The notes under the pieces are model-generated. The model saw nothing but the letters and a program-made list of their open reading frames with translations, made no database searches and was not told the origin of the DNA. A DNA stretch of 64,000 nucleotides from positions 46,079 to 110,078 of the forward strand of contig JACQOF010000146.1 in assembly GCA_016202645.1 (NCBI GenBank), read 5' to 3'. This document shows, piece by piece, positions 16,239 to 24,272 of this stretch. Position 1 is the first letter of the stretch. Every line of letters starts with the position of its first letter. The stretch is from a bacterium. GTDB taxonomy: Bacteria; Lindowbacteria; 2-12-FULL-62-27. The translations under genes were made by a program, and so were the position numbers.

Positions 16239-17570
16239 ATGACGGCTGAACTGCCGCCGCCGGCGCTGATTGTTCCGTTTGTCCTGCTGTTGGGGCTCAT
16301 CGCCATGGGCCCGCTTTTTTTTCCCAAGGTCTGGCATTCGTTCTATCCGGCGATCTCCCTGGTCCTCGGGGTATCGGTCGCGGGGTACTACCTCGGGATT
16401 CTCCACGACGCCCACCGGGTCGTCCACGCGATGTCGGAATACGTTTCCTTCATCGCGCTCCTGACGGCGCTTTTTTTCGCCGCTGGCGGGATTTTCATCA
16501 AAGTGAACGCGAAGGGAACCGCGGTCGAAAACGTCATCTTCCTGCTCATCGGGGGGATCCTGGCCAATTTTATCGGCACGACGGGCGCTTCGATGCTTCT
16601 CATCCACCCGTACATCCGTCTCAACAAAGGCCACATCCGGCCGTATCACATCGTGTTTTTCATTTTTGTGGTGAGCAATGTCGGCGGCTGTCTAAAACCC
16701 ATCGGGGATCCGCCGCTGTTTTTGGGATTTCTCAAAGGTGTTCCGTTTTTTTGGACGTTCCACAGCCTGTTTTTTCACTGGCTCGTGGCCATGACCCTCA
16801 TTCTCGCCGTGTTCTACGTCATCGACAAGCGGGACGAGAAGACGCGGGAATGGGCCATCAGTTTTCCGGAGCGGTTTGAGATTCTCGGCGCGCGAAATTT
16901 TGTGTGGCTGGCCGTCACGAATGTCTCGGTGTTTCTCGATCCCAATCTGTTCGAGTGGGTGCCGTCGATCGATTATCATGGAAGCAAGATCTCGTTTCTC
17001 CGGGAGGCCATCATGTTCGGCGCGGCGGCGGCGGCCTACCGGACGGCAAACCGCGAAGCGCTGGAGGGCAACGAGTTTTCCTTTGAGCCGATCCGGGAAG
17101 TGGCCTGGCTGTTTATCGGGATATTTCTCACCATGATCCCCGCTCTGCAGTGGGTGTCCCACTACGCGGGTCTGAGGGGAGACATCCTCACGGTCCATGC
17201 CTTTTACTGGGGTACGGGGATTTTGTCGAGCATCCTGGACAACGCGCCAACCTATCTCAATTTCCTGGCGGCGGGACTCGGCAAAGCGGGACTTTCCATC
17301 GAATCGATCGCGGACGTCCGGAAATTCGCCGCGGGCGCGCCGATGGGCGCGTCGGAATCCACGACGACGTATTTGATCGCGATCTCGGTCGCGTCCGTGT
17401 TCTTCGGCGCCATGAGCTACATCGGAAACGGACCGAACTTCATGGTGAAATCGATCGCCCAGCACATGGGCATTCACATGCCGAGTTTCCTGGGCTACGT
17501 CGGCCGGTATTCCCTCCCGGTGCTCCTGCCGATTCTCACCATCGTCTGGGCGGTGTTTTTCCTCAGATAA
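16239..17570 (+). CDS. Sodium/proton antiporter or citrate-type transporter (NhaD/CitMHS-like)
   Basis: A 443-residue inner-membrane ion transporter with about eleven to twelve hydrophobic segments. Diagnostic stretches are ILANFIGTTGASMLLIHPYI, FFIFVVSNVGGCLKPIGDPP, LSSILDNAPTYLNFLAAG and SYIGNGPNFMVKSIA, which match the NhaD/ion-transporter (CitMHS_2-like) group of sodium:proton antiporters. Asp and Asn residues in DNAPT and GDPP are the likely ion-binding sites. The start is uncertain. ATG 16239 lacks a good ribosome site, and a GGAGG at 16213-16217 lies too far upstream, so a start a few codons earlier is possible. Confidence 0.87.
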   Translation: MTAELPPPALIVPFVLLLGLIAMGPLFFPKVWHSFYPAISLVLGVSVAGYYLGILHDAHRVVHAMSEYVSFIALLTALFFAAGGIFIKVNAKGTAVENVIFLLIGGILANFIGTTGASMLLIHPYIRLNKGHIRPYHIVFFIFVVSNVGGCLKPIGDPPLFLGFLKGVPFFWTFHSLFFHWLVAMTLILAVFYVIDKRDEKTREWAISFPERFEILGARNFVWLAVTNVSVFLDPNLFEWVPSIDYHGSKISFLREAIMFGAAAAAYRTANREALEGNEFSFEPIREVAWLFIGIFLTMIPALQWVSHYAGLRGDILTVHAFYWGTGILSSILDNAPTYLNFLAAGLGKAGLSIESIADVRKFAAGAPMGASESTTTYLIAISVASVFFGAMSYIGNGPNFMVKSIAQHMGIHMPSFLGYVGRYSLPVLLPILTIVWAVFFLR

Positions 17571-17626
17571 GACCGGCGCCTGGGGCGCGGGAGGCATGAC
17601 ATCATACAACCAAGGGAGGTGCTGAC

Positions 17627-18529
17627 GTGACGGATGTGGCGGTTTTGGGAGGAACGGGATTTATCGGCCGTGAGGTCGTTCGGGAACTTCTGTCGGCGGG
17701 GAAATCCGTGCGGATCGTTACGCGACAGGTTGACCGCGCGCGGGCGTCCGCCGGTGATGTGGAACTCAGGGAAGGCGACGTGCGGAGGCCTGATGGGTTG
17801 ACCGCCGCGTACTCAGGTTGCTCGACAGTGATCCACTGCGTCCAGTTTCCGAACCATCCATTTGAAAATCCCCGGAAGGGGTATACCTATATGAAGATCG
17901 ACGGCGAGGGTACCGCCGGTTCTGTCCTGGCGGCCAAACAGGCCGGGGCGAAACGGTTTGTCTACGTCAGTGGCGCGGGCGTGGACGGGCCGAGCTTGGA
18001 AACATGGTTTCAGGCCAAGCGTCTTGCCGAGAAGGCGGTGAGAGAAAGCGGCATGGAATTTACCATCGTGCGCCCTTCCTGGATCTGCGGCGAGCACGAC
18101 CGGTCCCTCAATAAGTTCGTCCTCTTCGCGAAGTTTCTCCCCTTCATCCCCATGATCGGCCCGTGCGACCGGCAGAAGGTGTCGCCGGTGTTTGTGAAGG
18201 ATGTGGCGCGGGTGCTGGCGCTGTGTGTCGACAATCCAAGGGTTGTGAATCAAACATTTGAACTGGGAGGTCCGGAGGTTCTGACGATGAACGAGATCGT
18301 TCAGACGATGCTGGAAGTCCTCGGCAAACGCCGGATCCTCATTCCCCATCCGGTTGCGTTCATGAAAGTCGTGGCGTTTTTTCTGCAGGTTCTGCCCACG
18401 CCGCCTCTCACCCCCAGGGGGATTGATTTTGTCTGCATGGACGGCGTGGTGGATTTAAAACCGTTTTATAAATTATTCCCGGATTTCCGGCTGACCCCCC
18501 TCAAGGAAGCCCTGCGCTCATATTTGTAG
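17627..18529 (+). CDS. Atypical SDR, NAD(P)-binding epimerase-like protein
   Basis: A 300-residue Rossmann-fold protein of the atypical short-chain dehydrogenase class (NmrA/NDUFA9-like). It has the dinucleotide motif VLGGTGFIGREVV at residues 6-18, CSTVIHCVQFPNH and VYVSGAGVDG. The catalytic Tyr-x-x-x-Lys is replaced by WFQAKRLAE, so it keeps the lysine but not the tyrosine; a chaperone-like or binding role is possible, as for NDUFA9. GTG 17627 is chosen because AAGGGAGG lies seven bases upstream. Hydrophobic C-terminal stretches suggest membrane association. Confidence 0.87.
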   Translation: MTDVAVLGGTGFIGREVVRELLSAGKSVRIVTRQVDRARASAGDVELREGDVRRPDGLTAAYSGCSTVIHCVQFPNHPFENPRKGYTYMKIDGEGTAGSVLAAKQAGAKRFVYVSGAGVDGPSLETWFQAKRLAEKAVRESGMEFTIVRPSWICGEHDRSLNKFVLFAKFLPFIPMIGPCDRQKVSPVFVKDVARVLALCVDNPRVVNQTFELGGPEVLTMNEIVQTMLEVLGKRRILIPHPVAFMKVVAFFLQVLPTPPLTPRGIDFVCMDGVVDLKPFYKLFPDFRLTPLKEALRSYL

Positions 18530-18537
18530 GGCGGCGC

Positions 18538-20553
18538 CTACTCGTACCTCAGGGCGTCGATGGGACTCAGGGCGGCGGCTTTCCGCGCCGGCCAAAATCC
18601 AAAGATCATGCCGACGGCGGCGGAGAAGCCGAAGGCGAGGAAGACCGCGTCGGGCGATACTGCGGCGGCCCAGCCGGCGAGTTTGGACATGCCGACGGTG
18701 ATGAGCCAGCCGAGGAAAATACCGGCGAGGCCGCCGAAGACGCTGACGACGACGGCTTCGATCAGAAACTGCCACAGGATGTCCCGGGGTCGTGCGCCGA
18801 GAGCTTTTCGGAGGCCGATTTCCCGCGTCCGTTCCGTGACCGACACCAGCATGATGTTCATGATGCCGATTCCGCCGACGAGAAGCGAGATGGCGGCGAT
18901 GGAGGCGAGAAGCGTCGAGAGGGTGCGGCTTGTTTCGGTGAGGGTTTCTTGGAGCTCCGCCATGTTGCGGATCTGGAAACTCTCCTGCAGGCTTGGCGGC
19001 AGGCGGTGGCGCTTGATGATCGTCCGTCGGACCGCCTCCTCGACGTCCGGAATGTCCTCCGCCCGGGAAACTTCGATGTCGATGTTGTCGACGTATTCTT
19101 TTCCAAAGAGACGTTTCATCGCGGTGCTGAGCGGGACCGCCACGCGGTCGTCCTCGTCGCGCCATGTCGTCGCGCCTTTTTCCGGGAGAATGCCGATGAC
19201 CTGAAAGTTCACCCGGTTGATCTTGACCGATTCTCCGATGGGATTTGGCGACGCTCCGCCATCTGCGCGGCGTTCCGCCACCTTGCCGAAAAGTTCCCGC
19301 ACGACGGTCATTCCGATCACCGCGACTTTCGCGCGGGACTGTTCCTCATCGGCCGTGAAAAACCTCCCGACCTCGGGCCGGGCGGCGCGCATGTCGGCGT
19401 ATTCCGGAAGAACGCCCGTGATCTGCGTGTTCCAGTTCAGGTTTCCGGCCGCGACCTGTCCGCGTCCGGTAACGCTGGGGGAGACCCGCCGGACGCCCGG
19501 GATCCCGAGGATCTCCTCGGCGTCGGCCGTCGTAAACCGCGTGACACTGCCGGCTTCGAGCGCGACGCCGTGAGACTGCCGCGATCCGGGCCGGAGAACC
19601 AGGAGATTCGATCCCATCGAAGCGAGCCGCGTTTCGATGGATGCCTTCGCGCCCTGCCCGAGCGCCAGCATGGCGATCACGGCCGCCACGCCGATGAGAA
19701 TGCCGAGAACCGAAAGCAGGGTCCGGACTTTGTTTGCGAATAGCGCCCGCACGGCCTGGAGAACATGCTCGCGGAATTCCCGCGCGACCAATTTCCATCC
19801 GATCCGGGGAATTTCCCCAGACCCTTCTGATTCGCCAGACGCGGTCCCCGGTGCGGACTGGGAGAAATCCCGTCCTGGGACTTTTCGGTCGTCGCTGATG
19901 ATGTGCCCGTCCCGCATCCGGATGATCCGCCTCGCCCGCTCGGCGACCTCCTCCTCGTGCGTCACCATGACGATGGTGATGCCGCGCGCGTTCAGGTTTT
20001 GCAGAATCGACATGATTTCGTTTTGACTTGCCGTGTCGAGGTTGCCGGTCGGCTCGTCGGCCAGGATGAGGCTGGGCCGGTTCATCAGCGCCCGCGCGAT
20101 CGCCACGCGCTGCTGCTGGCCGCCCGACAGTTTGTTCGGCGCATGGTGCATGCGGTCGGCGAGGCCGACCTCGGAGAGAAGGTCCTCCGGGCTGGCCCGG
20201 CCGCCGTTTCCGTTTCCGGAATAGATGACCGGGAGCGCCGTGTTTTCGAGGGCCGTCAGGCGCGGCAGGAGCATGAACTGCTGAAAGATGAATCCAAGCC
20301 GCCGGGACCGGAGAGCGGCGAGATCATTTTCAGATACCCGCGCGACGTCGCGGCCCAGCAGTTCATAGACGCCGCGGTCGGGAGAATCCAGAAGCCCGAG
20401 CACGTGCAGAAGCGTTGACTTGCCGGACCCGGACGGGCCCATGACCGCGACGAATTCGCCGGCGTCGATGCGGAGACTCACGCCATCCAGGGCCCGCACG
20501 ACGGTGTCGCCCATGTGGTAGGTTTTGTAGAGATCAATACAGTTGAGAAGCAT
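18538..20553 (-). CDS. macB: MacB-type ABC transporter, fused ATPase and permease
   Basis: A 671-residue fusion. Residues 1 to about 230 are the ABC ATPase: [16 protein letters not shown] (Walker A), [15 protein letters not shown] (signature), [12 protein letters not shown] (Walker B) and a VTHEE switch. After a linker come the first TM helix ([21 protein letters not shown], about 275), a periplasmic MacB core of about 230 residues, and three C-terminal TM helices of the FtsX fold, including [20 protein letters not shown]. It works with MacA and TolC as a tripartite mechanotransmission exporter. The start codon overlaps the stop region of the adaptor gene. Confidence 0.95.
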   Translation of the reverse strand: MLLNCIDLYKTYHMGDTVVRALDGVSLRIDAGEFVAVMGPSGSGKSTLLHVLGLLDSPDRGVYELLGRDVARVSENDLAALRSRRLGFIFQQFMLLPRLTALENTALPVIYSGNGNGGRASPEDLLSEVGLADRMHHAPNKLSGGQQQRVAIARALMNRPSLILADEPTGNLDTASQNEIMSILQNLNARGITIVMVTHEEEVAERARRIIRMRDGHIISDDRKVPGRDFSQSAPGTASGESEGSGEIPRIGWKLVAREFREHVLQAVRALFANKVRTLLSVLGILIGVAAVIAMLALGQGAKASIETRLASMGSNLLVLRPGSRQSHGVALEAGSVTRFTTADAEEILGIPGVRRVSPSVTGRGQVAAGNLNWNTQITGVLPEYADMRAARPEVGRFFTADEEQSRAKVAVIGMTVVRELFGKVAERRADGGASPNPIGESVKINRVNFQVIGILPEKGATTWRDEDDRVAVPLSTAMKRLFGKEYVDNIDIEVSRAEDIPDVEEAVRRTIIKRHRLPPSLQESFQIRNMAELQETLTETSRTLSTLLASIAAISLLVGGIGIMNIMLVSVTERTREIGLRKALGARPRDILWQFLIEAVVVSVFGGLAGIFLGWLITVGMSKLAGWAAAVSPDAVFLAFGFSAAVGMIFGFWPARKAAALSPIDALRYE

Positions 20554-21527
20554 CAGCGGCTCTTGGAGGACGACCGTCCCCGTCCGAATGGAGTAAAGGG
20601 ACTGGACGCTTCCTGTCTCTTGTTCTCAATCATGCGCGACCGTGCGACCAGAACTTCATCGCCGTCGGCAAGACCTTCCAGGACCTCGATCCGCTTGCCG
20701 TCCGTGAGTCCCGTTCGCACTTCACGGCGCACAGGTTTTTTGCCGGACGGATTCGGCGCCATCACCCATTTTTCCCCGTCTTCACTCTTGACCGATTCGG
20801 CCGGCACCCACAAGACGTTTTCCCGGAAGGCGATCCGGAAGGTCACGTTGGCCGTCATGCCGCTGCGCATGAACGCCGGGACTTCGACTGGAAGAACATC
20901 AACGCCGTAGACGGTGACGTTGTTCACGGTCTGGGCTTCGTAGGCGATGTGATCGACGATCCCAGCGATGGGGTCCCGCGGATAAGCGTCGAGCGTCACG
21001 ACGGCCGTCTGCCCGATTTTGGCCATGCCGATGTCCGTCTCGTCCACCTGGGCTTTGACGATAAGCCGGTCGGACATCACGATCACCGCGTCAGCCGTCG
21101 TCACAGACTGGCCGGACTCGACGTTCCGGGCGATGACGGTGCCGTCGATCGGCGCGACGAGGGGCGCGGGCTTGTAGAGTTCCGACCAGCGGGCGACTTC
21201 CCCCGCGCCTTTCATCCGCGCCGCGTCGAGCAGGGCCGCGCGCTCGGTCGAACTCATCCAGGCGACGATGTCGCCCTTCCGGATCCGGTCGCCCTCCCGC
21301 ACGACCACGTCTTCGATCCGGCCGCCGATGGGCGGCTTGATCTCGACGCGGTTCTGGGGTTCCACAACCCCCGTGGTGAGCAGAGTCTGTTCGATGTTTC
21401 CCCGCTCCACGCGGACCGTCCGAACCTCCACGCCGTCCTTCCGGCCGTCTCCGCGGCCAAAAATGCCCCAGCCTACCGCCAGGCAGGCCACCGCCGCAAC
21501 GATCCAAATCAACTTTCGCCGTTTCAA
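20553..21527 (-). CDS. macA: MacA-type periplasmic adaptor (HlyD/RND MFP family)
   Basis: The periplasmic adaptor linking MacB to the TolC-like channel. It has an N-terminal membrane anchor (RRKLIWIVAAVACLAVGWGIF), a lipoyl half motif (IEDVVVREGDRIRKGDIVAWM), a very short helical hairpin, the second lipoyl half (VAPIDGTVIARNVESGQSV) and a beta-barrel plus membrane-proximal domain. I choose a TTG start at 21527: it overlaps the TolC-gene stop as TTGA, follows GGGAAAGGA at a good distance and gives a basic n-region directly before the anchor. A longer frame to 21560 would lie inside the preceding gene. The hairpin is shorter than in E. coli MacA. Confidence 0.9.
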   Translation of the reverse strand: MKRRKLIWIVAAVACLAVGWGIFGRGDGRKDGVEVRTVRVERGNIEQTLLTTGVVEPQNRVEIKPPIGGRIEDVVVREGDRIRKGDIVAWMSSTERAALLDAARMKGAGEVARWSELYKPAPLVAPIDGTVIARNVESGQSVTTADAVIVMSDRLIVKAQVDETDIGMAKIGQTAVVTLDAYPRDPIAGIVDHIAYEAQTVNNVTVYGVDVLPVEVPAFMRSGMTANVTFRIAFRENVLWVPAESVKSEDGEKWVMAPNPSGKKPVRREVRTGLTDGKRIEVLEGLADGDEVLVARSRMIENKRQEASSPFTPFGRGRSSSKSR

Positions 21528-22804
21528 GGTTCCAGTCCTTTCCCGATGGCTTCGTCCCACGCGGCTTCCGCGATCACAGCGTCGCGCCGCGCGGCCAGCA
21601 TGAATTTTTCCTGGGCGATCAAATCGTTTTCGATGATATCCCAGTCCTGATAGGTGAGAAGTCCGCTCGTATATTGAGCCTGCGCGATCTCGGCCCGGAG
21701 CCGCGCGGCTTCCAGAAAGTCCGACCGGATATCGACGCTTTCCACCGCGTCGACATGCGCGGCAAGTTTGTCTCTCAAGTCCAGCGCCGCCGCGTTCCGG
21801 GTGCTCTGTTCGAGAAATTCCTGCCGCCGAAAATCCTCCGCGGCCGCCGCCACGTCATATCGTTCACTGCCTCCGGAAAAGAGCGGCACGGACAAAGACA
21901 GCGCGCTCGACCAGTCCCCGGCCGTCGACGGTGGCGGCCATCTTCCGGCGGACCGGGTCGCGGAACCAGAGAGGCTGACCGTCGGATAAAATTTCCGGCG
22001 CTCGATCGTGAGGCCCAGTTCGGACGATTGACGGCTCGCGGCGGCCTTCCGAACCGCGGGCGTCCGGTCGGCCAGGGTTTCCACGGCGGCGTCCTCGACC
22101 GGCGTATCTGTTTCAAACGTGCCTGAAACCAGGATGTCCTCGTGGGCCGACCGGCCCATCGCCTCGATCAGTTCCTGCCGGGCGACACGGACGGCCCGCC
22201 GCGCCTGCCGCACATCAAAATCGGCTTCGCCGGCCTGGGCCCGCGCCCGGAGAAACGACCCGCGGTGCTCGCGGCCGGCGTCGAACCGCGCCTTCACGAG
22301 GTCCACGTTCTTCCGCCGCCGGCCCGAGATTTTTTCCGCCAGCGTGAGGAACTCCTGCGCGTGCAGGAGCCCGACGAACGCCGTCCGGAGGTCGCTTCGG
22401 ACAGCGGCGGAGACGGCGGCCAACTCGGCCCGGTCCGCTTCGAGATTCAGTTTCGCCTGCGCCACCTCGGGCTGATCCGCGAGACCCGGAAACAGCCGCT
22501 GGCTGGCGGACAGGCCATACGAATATTTATCGCCGGTTGAAGTCGAGTGAGGCCGCGAATAATCGACCGACCCGTCCAGGTCCGGCAGATACGCCGCGCG
22601 GCTCCCGCCGACGCCCGCCTCACCCGCCCGCACCGCCGCGCGCGCCGCGAGAATATCCGGGTGAGCCTCCCGCGCCATCCGGGCGCAGGCCTCCCAGGTC
22701 AGGGGCGATTGCGCCTGCGCGGCATGTCCCGGAATGACAGTTGTCCAAGCCAGACCCGCAAAAAAAATCCAGGACGTGGAGGTCCTCCAAATCATTCGAT
22801 CCAT
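21524..22804 (-). CDS. TolC-family outer membrane efflux protein
   Basis: A 426-residue outer-membrane channel of the TolC/OEP class. An N-terminal signal peptide ends near AQA, followed by the first OEP repeat (LTWEACARMAREAHPDILAARA) and the second around AVETLADRTPAVRKAAASRQ. Long amphipathic helices rich in Ala, Glu and Arg form the periplasmic tunnel, and the two beta-strand stretches fall near DLDGSVDYS and TVSLSGSATRS. It is the first gene of the operon with the MacA and MacB homologues. The ribosome site GAGAAGGGA precedes the ATG. The substrate of the pump is not evident. Confidence 0.93.
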   Translation of the reverse strand: MDRMIWRTSTSWIFFAGLAWTTVIPGHAAQAQSPLTWEACARMAREAHPDILAARAAVRAGEAGVGGSRAAYLPDLDGSVDYSRPHSTSTGDKYSYGLSASQRLFPGLADQPEVAQAKLNLEADRAELAAVSAAVRSDLRTAFVGLLHAQEFLTLAEKISGRRRKNVDLVKARFDAGREHRGSFLRARAQAGEADFDVRQARRAVRVARQELIEAMGRSAHEDILVSGTFETDTPVEDAAVETLADRTPAVRKAAASRQSSELGLTIERRKFYPTVSLSGSATRSAGRWPPPSTAGDWSSALSLSVPLFSGGSERYDVAAAAEDFRRQEFLEQSTRNAAALDLRDKLAAHVDAVESVDIRSDFLEAARLRAEIAQAQYTSGLLTYQDWDIIENDLIAQEKFMLAARRDAVIAEAAWDEAIGKGLEP

Positions 22805-22908
22805 CCGTATCCCTTCTCCATTTGATCGATGGATTCACCATCGGAACCAAGCCTATCTCAGAAACATCCCCCGGAACACTCCCATATGAGACGCCCGAGA
22901 GAGCGATT

Positions 22909-23094
22909 TTATTCCCGAATCCCGCGTCTCTTCATCAGCCGGGCGGCCGGAACTTCCTCGACTCTGCCCTGCCGGTAGATCACGACCTTGTCCCCGGTCC
23001 GCGCGTGATCGCGGATCGCGTCATAAACGGCCTTCTTCAGCGCCTCCTCCCCCAAAACGGCCAGCGGAGTTTTCTTCGTGGATGTCCGTTTCAT
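22909..23094 (-). CDS. 61-residue partner of the Zeta-like kinase
   Basis: A small charged protein encoded directly after, and overlapping by ATGA, the winged-helix-Zeta gene. It starts basic (MKRTSTKKTPLAVL), continues with a helix (EEALKKAVYDAIRDHARTGD) and ends in a beta-type stretch, KVVIYRQGRVEEVPAARL. Short proteins with a similar IYRQGRV-E-x-VP ending often accompany Zeta-family genes, so it is a candidate antitoxin. It shows no DNA-binding motif; repression of the pair is more likely the job of the winged helix on the partner. Family membership is uncertain. Confidence 0.7.
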   Translation of the reverse strand: MKRTSTKKTPLAVLGEEALKKAVYDAIRDHARTGDKVVIYRQGRVEEVPAARLMKRRGIRE

Positions 23095-23969
23095 CCCGTA
23101 CCCGCCTGTCTTAAGATCACATCATACGTCTCTTTCTGGACCACGGATTCCTGATCTTCCGCGCGGCTGGCCACCAGCTTCGGATCATCACCGGAATTGT
23201 CGTAAATGGCCCAGCTGGCGACCAGCGGCGCATAGAGCGTGAACAGATTCGTCAATCCGCGTCGAAATCGCCTTCGGATGTCGGGCTCGGGAATGGAATG
23301 ACCGCCGCGTCTCACCCGCTCACGCACGCGCTTGACCGAAAGGTCCACATTCGGGATCCACAAAAAAAATAGATGGATGGCATACCCCATTCCGATCAAT
23401 TCCTTGAAGAGATGAACGAAGCTCCGGCCGGAAAGCGTTGTTTCAAAAGCAAAATCGATCCCTTTCCGCGCGGCCAGACCGATCTCCTCCAGGAGAAGCC
23501 TGCCCGCCCGCATGGCCGCGCCCCCGGCATCCAGGGGCGATATGCCGGCGGCAATGAGATCGGCGTTGATGAAGGTCTTGAGCCCCAGCGTTTCCGGAAG
23601 AAACCGTTTCGCGAATGTCGTCTTGCCGGAACCGTTCGGACCCGCGATCACGTAAACCTGCCGCGCCGCCTCTCCCCCCCGCGCGAGGGCCGCCAGCAGG
23701 TCTTTTTCGACAATCGTCTTGAGTTCGTCATGCAGGATATATCCGGGATTCAGCGAGAAGAATTTCTGCCTGCCTTTGGACTGCGCCCTGAATATCCCCT
23801 CCCGGCAGAGCCGGGCAAGCTCTCTGGACAGATTGGCGGGGTCCACCTGGAGAAGGAGCGCCAATTCCCGAAGGTAATGCTCCGCGCGCGGCCGCGTAAA
23901 ATAGTGGCAGAGCAGTTTGTGCCTGAGGGACGGCCGCCGGGGCCCGAACAGATCGACGATTGTTGTCAT
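23091..23969 (-). CDS. Winged-helix DNA-binding domain fused to Zeta-toxin-like kinase
   Basis: A 292-residue two-domain protein. Residues of about 1-75 form a winged helix-turn-helix like those of transcription regulators (YLRELALLLQVDPANLSREL for the helices, FRAQSKGRQKFFSLNP for the wing). Residues of about 100-292 are a Zeta-family P-loop kinase: YVIAGPNGSGKTTFAKRFLP (Walker A), TFINADLIAAGISPLD, FAFETTLSGRSF and RVRERVRRGGHSIPEPDIRR. Zeta toxins phosphorylate UDP-GlcNAc; whether this branch does is unknown. ATG 23969 is chosen over TTG 23978 because the promoter start lies at about 23974. The DNA-binding domain, usually a separate repressor, sits here on the kinase itself. Confidence 0.85.
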   Translation of the reverse strand: MTTIVDLFGPRRPSLRHKLLCHYFTRPRAEHYLRELALLLQVDPANLSRELARLCREGIFRAQSKGRQKFFSLNPGYILHDELKTIVEKDLLAALARGGEAARQVYVIAGPNGSGKTTFAKRFLPETLGLKTFINADLIAAGISPLDAGGAAMRAGRLLLEEIGLAARKGIDFAFETTLSGRSFVHLFKELIGMGYAIHLFFLWIPNVDLSVKRVRERVRRGGHSIPEPDIRRRFRRGLTNLFTLYAPLVASWAIYDNSGDDPKLVASRAEDQESVVQKETYDVILRQAGTG

Positions 23970-24009
23970 AATATACAATAATTATAGTCTATTCATACAA
24001 CAATATCAA
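23959..24009 (-). promoter_or_regulatory. Promoter and operator of the winged-helix-Zeta module
   Basis: On the minus strand, TTGATA (24009-24004), a 17-bp spacer and the perfect -10 box TATAAT (23986-23981). Complementary 8-bp arms, ACAACAAT at 23997-24004 and ATTGTTGT at 23959-23966, flank the -10 box, with partial symmetry further in. This suits autorepression by the fused winged helix. The expected 5-prime leader is about five bases. Confidence 0.75.
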
Positions 24010-24100
24010 CCGGGCCGGAGTCCCCGGGCTGTTGATGGAAGGGAGTATTGCATTCGGCGCCCGCGACAGGCACGATCCCCGGTGCCAAATGACCCTCCTT

Positions 24101-24251
24101 CGCCCGCGCCGCCTTCGGCTCCGGGCGCCGCGGAGGGTCAGCGGGGGACCGGAATGTTGACCGGGGCGAACCGCCGCCAGGAGCGCGTGATGCGCTGAGG
24201 CGGCGGCGGGCATCCTCTCCAGCCCGAGCCCGACAACTAACCTCGCAGGCG
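24101..24251 (+). ncRNA. c-di-AMP riboswitch (ydaO/yuaA type)
   Basis: The 3-prime half carries the near-invariant core of this class: CCCGACAACTAACCTCGC followed by AGGCG (24229-24251). The 5-prime half has GCGGGGGACC (24140-24149) and GGGGCGAA (24163-24170). Arms 24101-24108 (CGCC-C-GCG) and 24244-24251 (CGC-A-GGCG) can form P1, and CCGCCGCC with GGCGGCGG closes an internal hairpin at about 24171-24209. The class binds c-di-AMP and usually turns genes off. The ribosome site of kup (GGAAGAGGTGAG, 24258-24269) lies just after P1. Confidence 0.93.
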
Positions 24252-24272
24252 ACGCACGGAAGAGGTGAGTGG

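Noticed and set aside
16172-16249. 25-residue frame with GGSGAGKTDDG, like a P-loop stump
   Set aside because: Too short, no Shine-Dalgarno, and it overlaps the transporter start; a chance match or an unprovable remnant.
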